This document shows positions 26,789 through 35,062 of a stretch of 64,000 nucleotides of DNA, piece after piece. Below the pieces are notes generated by a model. It made no database searches and had not been told where the DNA came from. It saw only the letters and a list, made by a program, of their open reading frames with translations. The DNA lies in contig CALAMI010000011.1 of assembly GCA_937925685.1 (NCBI GenBank), positions 301,383 through 365,382 of the forward strand, read 5' to 3'. Origin of the DNA: Candidatus Binatia bacterium. GTDB taxonomy: Bacteria; Desulfobacterota; Binatia; HRBIN30. A program made the translations under genes and the position numbers. Position 1 is the stretch's first letter. Each line of letters opens with the position of its first letter.

Positions 26789-27795
26789 TGGTCGACGTAA
26801 GCGAGTTTGCCATCGAGGTCGAAGGGCTGGGTAAGGTTTACCCAGGCGGGAATCGTGTCTTGCACGACGTAAGTTTACGCGTTCACCGAGGCGAGTTGTT
26901 TGCCATTGTGGGGCCCGATGGCGCAGGCAAAACGACGCTGCTGCGCACGCTGGTGGGGCTGATTGCGCCGACGGAAGGGCGGGTGCTCATCGACGGCATC
27001 GACGTCGTTCGGGATCCTGCTGCAGTGAAGAGCCGGATTGGTTACATGTCGCAGCGCTTCAGCTTGTCGGAGACCCTGACAGTCGCTGAAAACTTGCTTT
27101 ACGTAGCGGAAATTTGGCACGTTCCCCCGGGCCAGCGCCAAGAGCGCGTATCGCGCTTGTTGCGTTTTAGTCGGTTAGAGCCTTTTCAGGACCGATTGGC
27201 GCGAAATCTCTCCGGGGGGATGAAGCAAAAGCTCGGTCTGTGCGCCGCCCTGATCCATCAACCCGAAATTTTGGTTCTTGACGAGCCGACGATTGGCGTC
27301 GATCCGATATCGCGGCGCGAGTTTTGGCTCATCCTTTACGAGCTCCTACAAGCGGGGTCCACAATCTTGCTCTCGACACCGTACATGGACGAAGCCGAGC
27401 GCTGCAACCGTGTGGGGTTCTTGCTTGGTGGCCGGCTCATTGCCGCGGGCACCCCCCATGAGTTGCGTGCCAAATCGCCGACCATCGTTCTCGATCTACA
27501 TTGTGCGGACGCTCGCCGGGCACGGCGCAAGCTCGCTCAAGATATCCGCTTCCCGGAGGTTGCTCCATTCGGGGAACATTTGCATGTGCCAGTTCCCCGG
27601 ACTGAGCCTGACCCATCCGTGTGGGTGCGCGCCGCTGAGGGGCTGGGCATCGTCGTCCGTGCTTGGAAACTGCGCGAGCCCTCGCTGGAAGACGTATTCC
27701 TTCAGCTAGCGGCCCAAGCCGTGGTTGAGGAAAAGGCTAAAGCCAGTGTTTCGTTTGGCGAGGCCGTTAACGGCAACCGAGGAGGGCGGCGTTGA
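26788..27795 (+). CDS. ABC transporter ATP-binding protein (efflux type)
   Basis: ATPase subunit of an ABC-2 type exporter. Walker [10 protein letters not shown] (42-50), Q-loop [10 protein letters not shown], signature [11 protein letters not shown], Walker [13 protein letters not shown] and an H-loop position reading STPYMDEAE (Thr-Pro instead of Thr-His), so the switch histidine may be absent. The remaining 80 residues form a C-terminal accessory domain. Only one ATPase domain is encoded, whereas YbhF-like partners of such adaptors have two, and no permease gene follows: the next 29 bases already overlap the convergent dockerin gene. The unit looks truncated or uses a permease elsewhere. 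Confidence 0.88.
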   Translation: MVDVSEFAIEVEGLGKVYPGGNRVLHDVSLRVHRGELFAIVGPDGAGKTTLLRTLVGLIAPTEGRVLIDGIDVVRDPAAVKSRIGYMSQRFSLSETLTVAENLLYVAEIWHVPPGQRQERVSRLLRFSRLEPFQDRLARNLSGGMKQKLGLCAALIHQPEILVLDEPTIGVDPISRREFWLILYELLQAGSTILLSTPYMDEAERCNRVGFLLGGRLIAAGTPHELRAKSPTIVLDLHCADARRARRKLAQDIRFPEVAPFGEHLHVPVPRTEPDPSVWVRAAEGLGIVVRAWKLREPSLEDVFLQLAAQAVVEEKAKASVSFGEAVNGNRGGRR

Positions 27796-28504
27796 CGGCG
27801 GCAATGAGTTCGTTGACTGTGATGGCCCCGTCTTCATTCTCATCTCCTGCGGAGCAGGAAGTGAGAGGGGCCTGGTCCAGAGCGATGTTGACCATGGTGA
27901 GGATGTTGTCGATGGTCACAGAGCCGTCGCCATCGCAGTCGCCAATGCAGCGAACAGGTGTAGGTGTGGGGGTGCGAACCGGCGTCGGCGTTAACGTGGG
28001 GAAGCTCCCCGTTCCCTGACACGAGCCCTGGATGCAGTCATCGTCATCCACGCACGGATAACCGTCCTCACACCATCGACCAGCGGCCCAACAAACGTCG
28101 CCAAAACAGTGTGCGTCGCGTAAGCAAGGAAAACCTTTGAGAGGACCGTCGAGGCAGACTTTTTGTGTGGGAGTGCAAGGGCTGCCACTGCTGCAATTGA
28201 AAGCGACATCGCAACACTCTCCCGCTTTCAGGCCCCCGCCACAGGAACCTAACTCGGGGTCGTTGGAACATGTGGCTCCAAGGTTGCACGTGCTGAGCGG
28301 GCAGTCGCAGTCGGCGCCGTCGTCGCTGCCACCATCGCAAACACCTTGAACCAGTACGCAACCGCCATCGCCGCAGTCGACCTGCTCCGTACAAGGTTGA
28401 CCGTCGCGCTCGCCTGACGAGCAAACACGTTGCCCTGAAGCGGTAAGGAGCGCTGGGAGGGTAAGGGCGAACACCGTCAATGCGAGCATGCAGGGCCGCG
28501 CCAT
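27767..28504 (-). CDS. Secreted Cys-rich protein with C-terminal dockerin-like module
   Basis: Start ATG 28504 (245 residues) was chosen for its AGGGA ribosome site and because a clean signal peptide follows (MARPCMLALTVFALTLPALLTASGQ). The body (about 26-165) is a chain of cysteine-rich repeats of the form C-x-DG/x-PC-x-D-x-DC (e.g. CSSGERDGQPCTEQVDC, CEDGYPCVDDDDC). Then comes a Pro-Thr linker (TPTPVRTPTPTPV) and a dockerin-like pair of EF-hand loops, GDCDGDGSVTIDNI and GDENEDGAITVNEL, ending in Cys. The module is the same type as in the protein at 40901-43006. No cohesin is visible. The 3' end overlaps the convergent ABC gene by 29 bases. Confidence 0.82.
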   Translation of the reverse strand: MARPCMLALTVFALTLPALLTASGQRVCSSGERDGQPCTEQVDCGDGGCVLVQGVCDGGSDDGADCDCPLSTCNLGATCSNDPELGSCGGGLKAGECCDVAFNCSSGSPCTPTQKVCLDGPLKGFPCLRDAHCFGDVCWAAGRWCEDGYPCVDDDDCIQGSCQGTGSFPTLTPTPVRTPTPTPVRCIGDCDGDGSVTIDNILTMVNIALDQAPLTSCSAGDENEDGAITVNELIAAVNAALLGCR

Positions 28505-28511
28505 GTTGCAG

Positions 28512-28548
28512 TTCCCTAAACTCAACACACCGTGGAACTGAGTTTTAG
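28512..28548. promoter_or_regulatory. Inverted repeat in divergent promoter region
   Basis: CTAAACTCA (28516-28524) and TGAGTTTTAG (28539-28548) form an inverted repeat, imperfect by one base, across the start region of the dockerin gene on - and upstream of the redoxin gene on +. It covers the dockerin gene's ribosome site (AGGGA, 28512-28516 on -), so either an operator or a leader hairpin is possible. Confidence 0.35.
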
Positions 28549-28644
28549 AAAAGTCAATGCGAAAAACGGTACCGTGCCACCTCTTGCATAACGCGAGAGC
28601 TTTCACCATGGAAAGTCGGCAACAATAAGTAGGAGGATCTCAGC

Positions 28645-29211
28645 ATGGCCGCTACACCCTCGAAGATGGTTCCGCTTGGGACCAAAGCTCCATACTTTCG
28701 ACTGCCAGATCCCAGTGGCAAATATTACTCTCTGGACGACTTCGCAGATAAGCCTGCGCTGTTAGTGATGTTTATCTGCAACCACTGTCCCTACGTCAAA
28801 CACATCCGCTCTGCGTTGGCGCAGTTCGCCCGCGATTATATTCCCAAGGGGCTGGCAATCGTAGCCATCAACGCGAACGACATTACTCAGTACCCAGAAG
28901 ATAGCCCCGAAAAAATGGCCATCGAGGCGCAGGAGGCGGGTTATATATTCCCTTATTTGTTCGACGAAACCCAGGAGGTGGCCAAGGCTTACGGTGCGGC
29001 CTGTACTCCTGATTTTTTCCTCTACGATAAGGAGAGAAAGCTCGTGTACAGAGGGCAATTCGACGATAGTCGGCCGGGCACGGCACTGCCTCCCACGGGT
29101 GCTGATCTGCGCGAGGCGGCGGACGCCGTACTTGAGGGCCGTCCCGTACCGGTCAACCAGAAGCCGAGCTTGGGTTGCAATATCAAATGGAAGAGTGGGG
29201 CGGGGAGCTAA
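28645..29211 (+). CDS. Thioredoxin-fold redoxin (AhpC/TSA-like)
   Basis: Cytoplasmic 188-residue thioredoxin-fold protein of the peroxiredoxin-like PRX_like1 group. Landmarks: LGTKAPYFRLPDPSGKYYSLDDF, then the active-site stretch LLVMFICNHCPYVKH (CxxC-like C-N-H-C-P), IVAINANDITQYPEDSPEKM and ACTPDFFLYD with the cis-proline. These proteins occur widely near stress and metabolism genes; substrate unknown. A very good AGGAGG ribosome site precedes ATG 28645. It overlaps the convergent GNAT gene by four bases. Confidence 0.88.
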   Translation: MAATPSKMVPLGTKAPYFRLPDPSGKYYSLDDFADKPALLVMFICNHCPYVKHIRSALAQFARDYIPKGLAIVAINANDITQYPEDSPEKMAIEAQEAGYIFPYLFDETQEVAKAYGAACTPDFFLYDKERKLVYRGQFDDSRPGTALPPTGADLREAADAVLEGRPVPVNQKPSLGCNIKWKSGAGS

Positions 29212-30188
29212 AAGCGGTCGGAAATCCAATACACACTCGACTCGGGTGGCAGCAGTTCTCTCCACAAATTCCCTTTCTCGAGAGCGCTCGGTGGTACACC
29301 GAGTTTAAGTGCTAACCCGTCGGCGGAAACCACCCGCCACATCCAAAAAAAGTCCTCGATTTGACGGTCAACCAGCCCACGAGCCCTGAGAGCCTCTATC
29401 ACTTCGGGTTCATGTACTAACTGGGTTAACAAACCCGGGCGGGATTGGGTGCCCTCCGCATACTGGCGCAACAGGAGTTGCACGAGCGCCTCGACACAGC
29501 CCGGAGCGTAACCGTGTTCCATGACCACCCAAAAATTCCACAGTTCTGTTGCACGCGTATAGGCGACGATCCGCCCTCTGTCCTCGGCAAGTAGGAAACG
29601 TTCGTGGGGATTACCCGCATACCGTAGTTGCCCTTCCCAGTATGCTGGGCTGCGGAGCGTGGCACCACGAAGCCTGGCACTGTAGGCGTCGTAAATTTTA
29701 CGAACTGCCGGTAGGTCTGCCTCCTCGAACGAGCGAATTTCGTAGCGCTCCGCGGCCCGAATACGGGCGCCCGGCTCCCAAAATACGAGGTAACGAAGGT
29801 GGCTTTGGTATCCGAGCCGGCCGTAAAAACCCAATCGAACGGCGAAGAGCAGTGAGACGTCGAAGCCGTGTTGGGGCAGTCGAGCAAGCCCATAGCGGAG
29901 TAGTTGCGATGCGATACCGCGTCCGCGAGCTGGCGCCGTGGTAAAGACATTGCCCACACCGGCAACATCGAGCACGGTGCCGTCGACCAGGACCTGCTTG
30001 CGGAACACTTGGAACGTGCTCAGGAACTTGCCTTGCTGTTCGGCGACGAAGCACAGGTCAGGGGAAAACGTAGGATCGTGGAGAAGGTAGCGAGCGAAGA
30101 AGTCGCGGTCGTTGTACCATTCGGCCAGCAGGTCGAGCACAGCGTCACGTTCTTCTGGGAGTATGGTTCGCAAAATCAGGTCCGACAT
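29208..30188 (-). CDS. GNAT-family N-acetyltransferase (Eis-like two-domain)
   Basis: Acetyl-CoA-dependent transferase. Residues 1-130 form a GNAT fold with the acetyl-CoA loop VFTTAPARGRGIASQLLRYGL (V-x-x-x-x-x-R-G-x-G-I/A). A second domain (about 145-326) follows with EIRSFEEADLPAVRKIY, a second partial GNAT repeat, and a C-terminal region similar in plan to the SCP-like tail of Eis proteins. The acceptor substrate is unknown. It is the last gene of a - strand run that includes the membrane protein and the beta-lactamase-like gene. Confidence 0.8.
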   Translation of the reverse strand: MSDLILRTILPEERDAVLDLLAEWYNDRDFFARYLLHDPTFSPDLCFVAEQQGKFLSTFQVFRKQVLVDGTVLDVAGVGNVFTTAPARGRGIASQLLRYGLARLPQHGFDVSLLFAVRLGFYGRLGYQSHLRYLVFWEPGARIRAAERYEIRSFEEADLPAVRKIYDAYSARLRGATLRSPAYWEGQLRYAGNPHERFLLAEDRGRIVAYTRATELWNFWVVMEHGYAPGCVEALVQLLLRQYAEGTQSRPGLLTQLVHEPEVIEALRARGLVDRQIEDFFWMWRVVSADGLALKLGVPPSALEKGNLWRELLPPESSVYWISDRF

Positions 30189-30329
30189 GGGCTGTTTGCT
30201 GCCACGCAGTCAGGCAGACCGCAAGTTGCCCCCGGGAGCGGAGGTTCCCGAAGACAGGTAGAGCGATCGCCCTGGGCTGCACTCGTTAAGTGCGAGCATT
30301 TACCAGCTCGCGAGAACAAGGGAAAAAGC

Positions 30330-31511
30330 CTACGGGCCCTTCGTGGGTTTTGTCAAGGATTGTAAGATCCGAGCCCAGCTGAAAAGGTGGATTCCGAGGA
30401 TCGCAGTGGCGGTGGCTAAGGCCAGCAGCAAGGCATCGAGGGTTGTAGCGGGAGAAGGCGGTTGCCGCTGGAAATAGAAAGTGGCCCCTGTGGCAGCGAT
30501 TGCCAAGTGGAACGAGGCCGCCAACTGAAGACGAGGGGCCAACACCTCTGCGGTGAATTTCAATGAGGCTGCAGCACGGCCGACGACGGGGAGGATGAGT
30601 TTTTGTAAGGTCCATAAAGAAACGAGGGAAAAGCCCACGCAGGTGCTAACCCAACGGCTCAGGACAGCCAACTTTCCGTCGAGCAAAAGCGAGAGCAAGG
30701 TCCCAACCAGCGTGATGCCGCCGAGAACGAATAGTTCGCTACTGAGGCGGCCGTTGAGCCTGGAGCTTCGTCCTACCGAGGTTTCATTGGTTGAAGCGGC
30801 ATCGTCTGGTTGGGTGCGTGTTTGCGAACTGGGCCGTTGCAGTGGAAGGGGTAGCGCTACGGTTTGACATTTCAGGTTCCCACTACGGCAAATTTGTTCG
30901 ACACTCTCCCACCATTCGCTCACCGGGAACCCTGGTTTCGCTGTAGGTAGCAGCCGCGTTGCCAGGAGGCTGATGTGTCGGGGGGCTGCGAAGGCGACGA
31001 CTCGCTGTGGGCAGGTGGAGCCATGGCCATGGACAAGAGCTTCGTGCGATTCACGCGGCTCCTCTTTGGTGGAGAACACCCCCACAGTGGGATAAGGGAG
31101 ATCGGCAAGTGACGTAATGACGGCCTCGATATGGGCGACGGTTGCCAGCCCACGCTGTCCGACAACGACGACCCAATCGTCCGTGATGTCATCGAGGAGA
31201 CGAGCGAGAAACGATGGCCATGGCTCCTGGTAACGATGCCGCACGAGTTTCACTGGACCGAAAGTTTTTGGCGCATCGCCTGTGTTTTCCGCGGTCTCAT
31301 CTACGGCGATGATTGCGATTGGCCACCTCCCTTTCTCGGACCACGCTTCCGCCGAAGCCAGTAAATCAGCGAGAATCGGTGCGAAATTCCCAGCAGCTGG
31401 AAGTGAGCAAATGATGGTGATCTGTGTGGCTGCGGTCGACTCGGCTGAACGGGAAAGGCTTCTTGCTTCTTTCACGAGCCTTATTTTGACTGACCGCGCG
31501 ACCTGAATCAC
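30330..31511 (-). CDS. Membrane protein with N-terminal glycosyltransferase-2-like domain
   Basis: The first 190 residues have a Rossmann-like pattern ([22 protein letters not shown]...VVVVGQRGLATVAHIEAVITSL) reminiscent of GT2 glycosyltransferases, but a clear DxD motif is not obvious. The C-terminal part (about 255-385) has three to four hydrophobic segments. This layout is that of polyprenyl-phosphate glycosyltransferases with membrane tails, but homology is weak and I would accept only the membrane location as firm. Start GTG 31511. It begins 44 bp after the beta-lactamase-like gene on the same strand. Confidence 0.5.
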   Translation of the reverse strand: MIQVARSVKIRLVKEARSLSRSAESTAATQITIICSLPAAGNFAPILADLLASAEAWSEKGRWPIAIIAVDETAENTGDAPKTFGPVKLVRHRYQEPWPSFLARLLDDITDDWVVVVGQRGLATVAHIEAVITSLADLPYPTVGVFSTKEEPRESHEALVHGHGSTCPQRVVAFAAPRHISLLATRLLPTAKPGFPVSEWWESVEQICRSGNLKCQTVALPLPLQRPSSQTRTQPDDAASTNETSVGRSSRLNGRLSSELFVLGGITLVGTLLSLLLDGKLAVLSRWVSTCVGFSLVSLWTLQKLILPVVGRAAASLKFTAEVLAPRLQLAASFHLAIAATGATFYFQRQPPSPATTLDALLLALATATAILGIHLFSWARILQSLTKPTKGP

Positions 31512-31555
31512 GCAAAAAAATGCTGGTCCGATTCCCCTGACCGTTTACGGCGACT

Positions 31556-32923
31556 TTACGACTTTGGGGACCTCTTAGAAGTAGAGCCAGACCGGCGATC
31601 CGACCTGCTTCGTCGAGGCGACTGCCGCGCACTGGCGGGCTTCGAGTAGGACCGTTGTTCGCGACTTGCCGACTGGGCAGTTTCCTTGGGACACTCCCGG
31701 GCAATCACACGCATGATGTTCCAAGCATAGTAAATTTCAGGATAGAGGAGCGGTTTTCCATTGTTCAGAATGGCACCGGCAACTTGTCGCTCGGGATCGG
31801 CCCAGCCCACGATGTTGGTAAAGCCTAAGTGCCCGAAGGCTTGGCGCGTGTCGGGGCCGTACAGGCTTACGTAGTCAGCCCCTAGCATAAAGCCTAAGGA
31901 GTAACGCAGTGGCAGACCAAAGCTCAGGTCGAGTTCCCAGTTGCTCTGCTCGAGGGTTGCTCGCTGAACCGTGCGCCGATCGAAAATTCGCACGCCGTCG
32001 ATTTCACCGCCGTTCAACAAAAGCTGGAAAAAACGGCTGAGCTCTTCGGCGGTCGTGACGATGTTGCCAGCCGGAACGATCGAGCGCAGAAAGCGTGGAT
32101 CATTGGACATCTCCGTTGCCGTCTGCATGTCGGTTCCGATAGCTTTGTGCAAAAGGGTCGACAGTGGCGGAAGGGGTGGGGGACCTGTCAATGCATTGTG
32201 GGCAACCAACGGCACATCCGCTTCGCTCACTCCATAATTCATCCAACGAAAGCGCAGGGGTTCACGGATCGTGTGAGTCAAGAAGGTCCGGATGTCCGTG
32301 CCGGTGACGCGGCGAACCACCTCGGCGAGAACGAAGCCACCAGTGATCGCATGATAAGCGACAACGCGGCCTGCGGGCCACACCGGCTTCAAATCACAGA
32401 GAATTTCGATGATCCGTTCGGGATGCGCTAGGTTGTCCAGGCTCATGGCGTCCGCGGGAAGACTCGGAATTCCTGCACGGTGCGCCAGGACGTGACGGAC
32501 GGTAATCCACTGTTTTCCATGGCGCGCAAACTCGGGAATGTATTCGCACACGGGGTCATCGAGGTGGATCAGGCGACGTTGGTCCAGGAGGTGAATGACC
32601 ATTGCCGTGATCGCTTTGGAAGCGGAAAAAATCGTAAAAGGTGTTGCCGTGGTACAGGGAACCTTTGGGGCATCAGGAGGATCCGAAGGGGCATTGCCCC
32701 GCGCGTACCCGAGCGCCCGATGGAGAAAAATGCGGCCACGTCGGCGCAGGCAAATTTGAAGCGCAGGATGCATTCCTGTGGAGAAAAAGGCCGTTACTGC
32801 CGACCAGATCTCCTCCACCTGACGAGCCGACAGCCCGACTTCGCGTGGAGCAACCTCCTCTCCGATCTCAGTGACGCTAGCCAAATCCTTGGGTACCGGA
32901 CAACGTTGAATGAAGCTATGCAT
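31556..32923 (-). CDS. Serine beta-lactamase-like hydrolase (class C/esterase family)
   Basis: Penicillin-binding-protein/beta-lactamase-fold hydrolase, probably an esterase or peptidase. SxxK is Ser100-Ala-Ser-Lys103 (FSASKAIT), the second motif is YHA (VVAYHAITGGFVLAEVV), and FGHLGFTN resembles the third H-x-G box. No signal peptide, unlike secreted beta-lactamases; so a cytoplasmic family VIII esterase is more likely than an antibiotic enzyme. The C-terminal 40 residues are Ser/Arg/Lys-rich. GAAGG precedes ATG 32923. A TetR gene lies 63 bp upstream on the same strand. Confidence 0.85.
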   Translation of the reverse strand: MHSFIQRCPVPKDLASVTEIGEEVAPREVGLSARQVEEIWSAVTAFFSTGMHPALQICLRRRGRIFLHRALGYARGNAPSDPPDAPKVPCTTATPFTIFSASKAITAMVIHLLDQRRLIHLDDPVCEYIPEFARHGKQWITVRHVLAHRAGIPSLPADAMSLDNLAHPERIIEILCDLKPVWPAGRVVAYHAITGGFVLAEVVRRVTGTDIRTFLTHTIREPLRFRWMNYGVSEADVPLVAHNALTGPPPLPPLSTLLHKAIGTDMQTATEMSNDPRFLRSIVPAGNIVTTAEELSRFFQLLLNGGEIDGVRIFDRRTVQRATLEQSNWELDLSFGLPLRYSLGFMLGADYVSLYGPDTRQAFGHLGFTNIVGWADPERQVAGAILNNGKPLLYPEIYYAWNIMRVIARECPKETAQSASREQRSYSKPASARQSPRRSRSDRRSGSTSKRSPKS

Positions 32924-32986
32924 GACCTTCTCAGCAACCGCTCCCGTAAGTTCTTTGCCCCGTGCGCGTCCCCTGAACGAGCCTGC

Positions 32987-33763
32987 TCACGACGAACTTT
33001 CGAAGGGCAGACGGGATTCGCTCTCTGTGCTTGCCTCGGTTTGCGCCTCCTTGACGGGCGGAGATGGGCTTTCCACCGCGGCGGGCCGGGCGGGATTATC
33101 CCTCGGAGCCAATTCGTCGCTGGGGGTCTCGTGGAAAAGGAAACGGCACACCATGTCCGTGATTGCCTCTACGGTAGAGTCGAGGTTTTCTTCGGAACCG
33201 CGCAGCATCACTCGCGAGGTCGTCCATTCCACCGCGGCATGAACGACAAATGCAGCCGTGGTGAAATCTCGTACGCGCAGTTTTCCTTGATCTGCCAAGG
33301 CTTCGAAGAGGCGCACCATGGCATCTTTGACTCGCTCTTCAATTAGCTCGACAGCTTGGCGAAACAGCGGGTCCTTGAAGTAACGCTCCCAAAGAATCCG
33401 TTGGAGGCCGGGTTGGATACGCCGCGTGTGGAAAAGGGCGTCGATCAGCGTTCGTACGCTGCCCCGGGGATTGCTGTTGGTCCACAGCGCGGGATCCAGA
33501 CTTTGGACAACGTAGTCGCTGATTTCCTTTGTCGTAGTTGCTAGCAATTCGAGTAAAATTGCTCGCTTGTCGGCAAAATAGCTGTACAACGTCCCCACCG
33601 CGATCCGCGCTTTGCGGGCAATGGCGGCGGTAGTGGTCTCGTCGTATCCCTTCGACTCGAAACACGCCACCGCTGCTTTTAAGATCTCTTCCCGGGTTCG
33701 TCGACTGCGCGCTTGTTGGGGCGTGCGAACGGGCGTGCGGCGAGATTGTGCTCGGCGGGCCAT
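32987..33763 (-). CDS. TetR-family transcriptional regulator
   Basis: N-terminal helix-turn-helix (about 22-70): RTREEILKAAVACFESKGYDETTTAAIARKARIAVGTLYSYFADKRAIL, fully canonical. The C-terminal ligand domain (about 80-205) is typical. The last 50 residues are a Pro/Glu/Ser-rich tail that is not part of the fold. The gene is divergent from the ferritin-like diiron gene, and a perfect palindrome lies in the shared upstream region, so local autoregulation and control of the oxygenase gene is likely. It may also control the beta-lactamase-like gene behind it. Confidence 0.92.
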   Translation of the reverse strand: MARRAQSRRTPVRTPQQARSRRTREEILKAAVACFESKGYDETTTAAIARKARIAVGTLYSYFADKRAILLELLATTTKEISDYVVQSLDPALWTNSNPRGSVRTLIDALFHTRRIQPGLQRILWERYFKDPLFRQAVELIEERVKDAMVRLFEALADQGKLRVRDFTTAAFVVHAAVEWTTSRVMLRGSEENLDSTVEAITDMVCRFLFHETPSDELAPRDNPARPAAVESPSPPVKEAQTEASTESESRLPFESSS

Positions 33764-33780
33764 AGAGGGGCTATCGGTGT

Positions 33781-33836
33781 GGAATTGAAATCGATTTCAG
33801 ATTCCTATTGACTCTGACTTCGGGAGCGCATAATTT
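33781..33836 (+). promoter_or_regulatory. TetR operator palindrome and sigma-70 promoter of the ferritin-like gene
   Basis: TGAAATCGATTTCA (33786-33799) is a perfect 14-bp palindrome, extended on both sides by GGAAT/ATTCC. It is 23 bases upstream of the TetR start codon. A promoter TTGACT (33808-33813), 17-base spacer, TAATTT (33831-33836) follows on + and points to the diiron gene, whose start is 33881 with GGGAGG just before it. The palindrome ends nine bases before the -35 box, so a bound dimer could touch both divergent promoters. Confidence 0.65.
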
Positions 33837-33880
33837 CTTTCGGTAGTTGAACCATGACCGTACAATAAGGGAGGTAAACC

Positions 33881-34906
33881 ATGGGGCTGGCCGCTGAGAA
33901 AGAAACAATGCGCCCGAAAAGTCAGGATATGCCCAATGATACGATATTGGCTGCATACGATATCACATACGTCTGGAACTACGGCAGCGTCAAGGAAGGA
34001 CTGCGCGATCTTTACGAAAAGGCGAAACGGGAGCAGTGGAACGGGACGACGCAACTGAAGTGGGATACTCCGGTAGATCCAGAAGCGGAAATCATCCCCC
34101 AGGCGTATAACCCGTTGGAAGATTACGGCCCGTATAAAAAGTTGACACCACGCCAAGTCGCTCACTTGCGGCATGCGCAACTTGCCTGGCAATTGTCCCA
34201 GTTCATGCATGGAGAACAGGGTGCTCTGATCGTCGCCTCCGAGTTGGCCGGGGCGGCTCCCTGGATGGACGCGAAGCTTTACGCTGCTACGCAAACCATG
34301 GACGAGGCTCGCCACGTCGAGGTTTTTAGCCGCTATCTCGGGGAGAAGCTGGAGTGGCAGTGGCCTATTAACCCCAACCTGAAGCATCTCCTCGATTTGA
34401 TCATTTGCGACCGGCGCTGGGACATGAAATACCTAGGCATGCAAATTCTCGTGGAGGGCTTAGCGATGGCGGCGTTCTCGAGCATGTACCAGCTAGCCCT
34501 CGAGCCCTTGATCAAGGAACTCGTCCACTATGTCATGCGTGATGAGTCCCGGCACGTCGCGTTTGGGGTGTTGTCGTTGAAAGGGTTTTACTTGGACATG
34601 CCGGGTAACGAACTGCGTGATCGCGAGGACTTCGTGATCGAGGCTTGTCGGCTGATGCGCGATCGCTTGTTGGCCGAGGAAGTGTCGGAGTACATCGGTT
34701 TCAACAAGCAAGAGGTGCGCGAGATCGTTCTACAATCTCCGGTGATGAGAATGTTCCGGGAGTCGCTGTTTTCGCGAATTGTGCCGAACTTGAAGAAGTT
34801 GGGATTGCTCACGCCGTACGTGCGTCAGGCTTTCGACGAGCTCGGAATCCTTCAGTTTGAAAACGTAGACCCTGAGGCGGCAGATCGCGCTGTCGGTCTT
34901 GCCTGA
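33881..34906 (+). CDS. Ferritin-like diiron protein (oxygenase/desaturase type)
   Basis: Four-helix diiron protein of 341 residues. Iron ligands can be placed: Glu112 (HGEQGAL), Glu142 and His145 (DEARH), Glu192 (LVEGLAM) and Glu222 with His225 (DESRH). The E, ExxH, E, ExxH set is complete. This group includes ribonucleotide-reductase-R2-like oxidases, AurF-type N-oxygenases and acyl-group oxygenases, and I cannot choose between them. The start is firm: GGGAGG six bases before ATG 33881. Its promoter and the divergent TetR gene with a palindromic operator suggest inducible expression. Confidence 0.85.
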   Translation: MGLAAEKETMRPKSQDMPNDTILAAYDITYVWNYGSVKEGLRDLYEKAKREQWNGTTQLKWDTPVDPEAEIIPQAYNPLEDYGPYKKLTPRQVAHLRHAQLAWQLSQFMHGEQGALIVASELAGAAPWMDAKLYAATQTMDEARHVEVFSRYLGEKLEWQWPINPNLKHLLDLIICDRRWDMKYLGMQILVEGLAMAAFSSMYQLALEPLIKELVHYVMRDESRHVAFGVLSLKGFYLDMPGNELRDREDFVIEACRLMRDRLLAEEVSEYIGFNKQEVREIVLQSPVMRMFRESLFSRIVPNLKKLGLLTPYVRQAFDELGILQFENVDPEAADRAVGLA

Positions 34907-35062
34907 CCGTTTTTCCTTCCCTCCCGGCCCGCAGCGGGTCCGGTGGCCGTGCTGGCCCCGGGCCCGTTTGTTTTTGGGTCGGTGCAATTGCTATTCGCAA
35001 GAAGTTGCAATGTGCGCTAGGTTATTGCTCGTTTTTGTTTCGGGTTGAGGAGACCACAGAGT

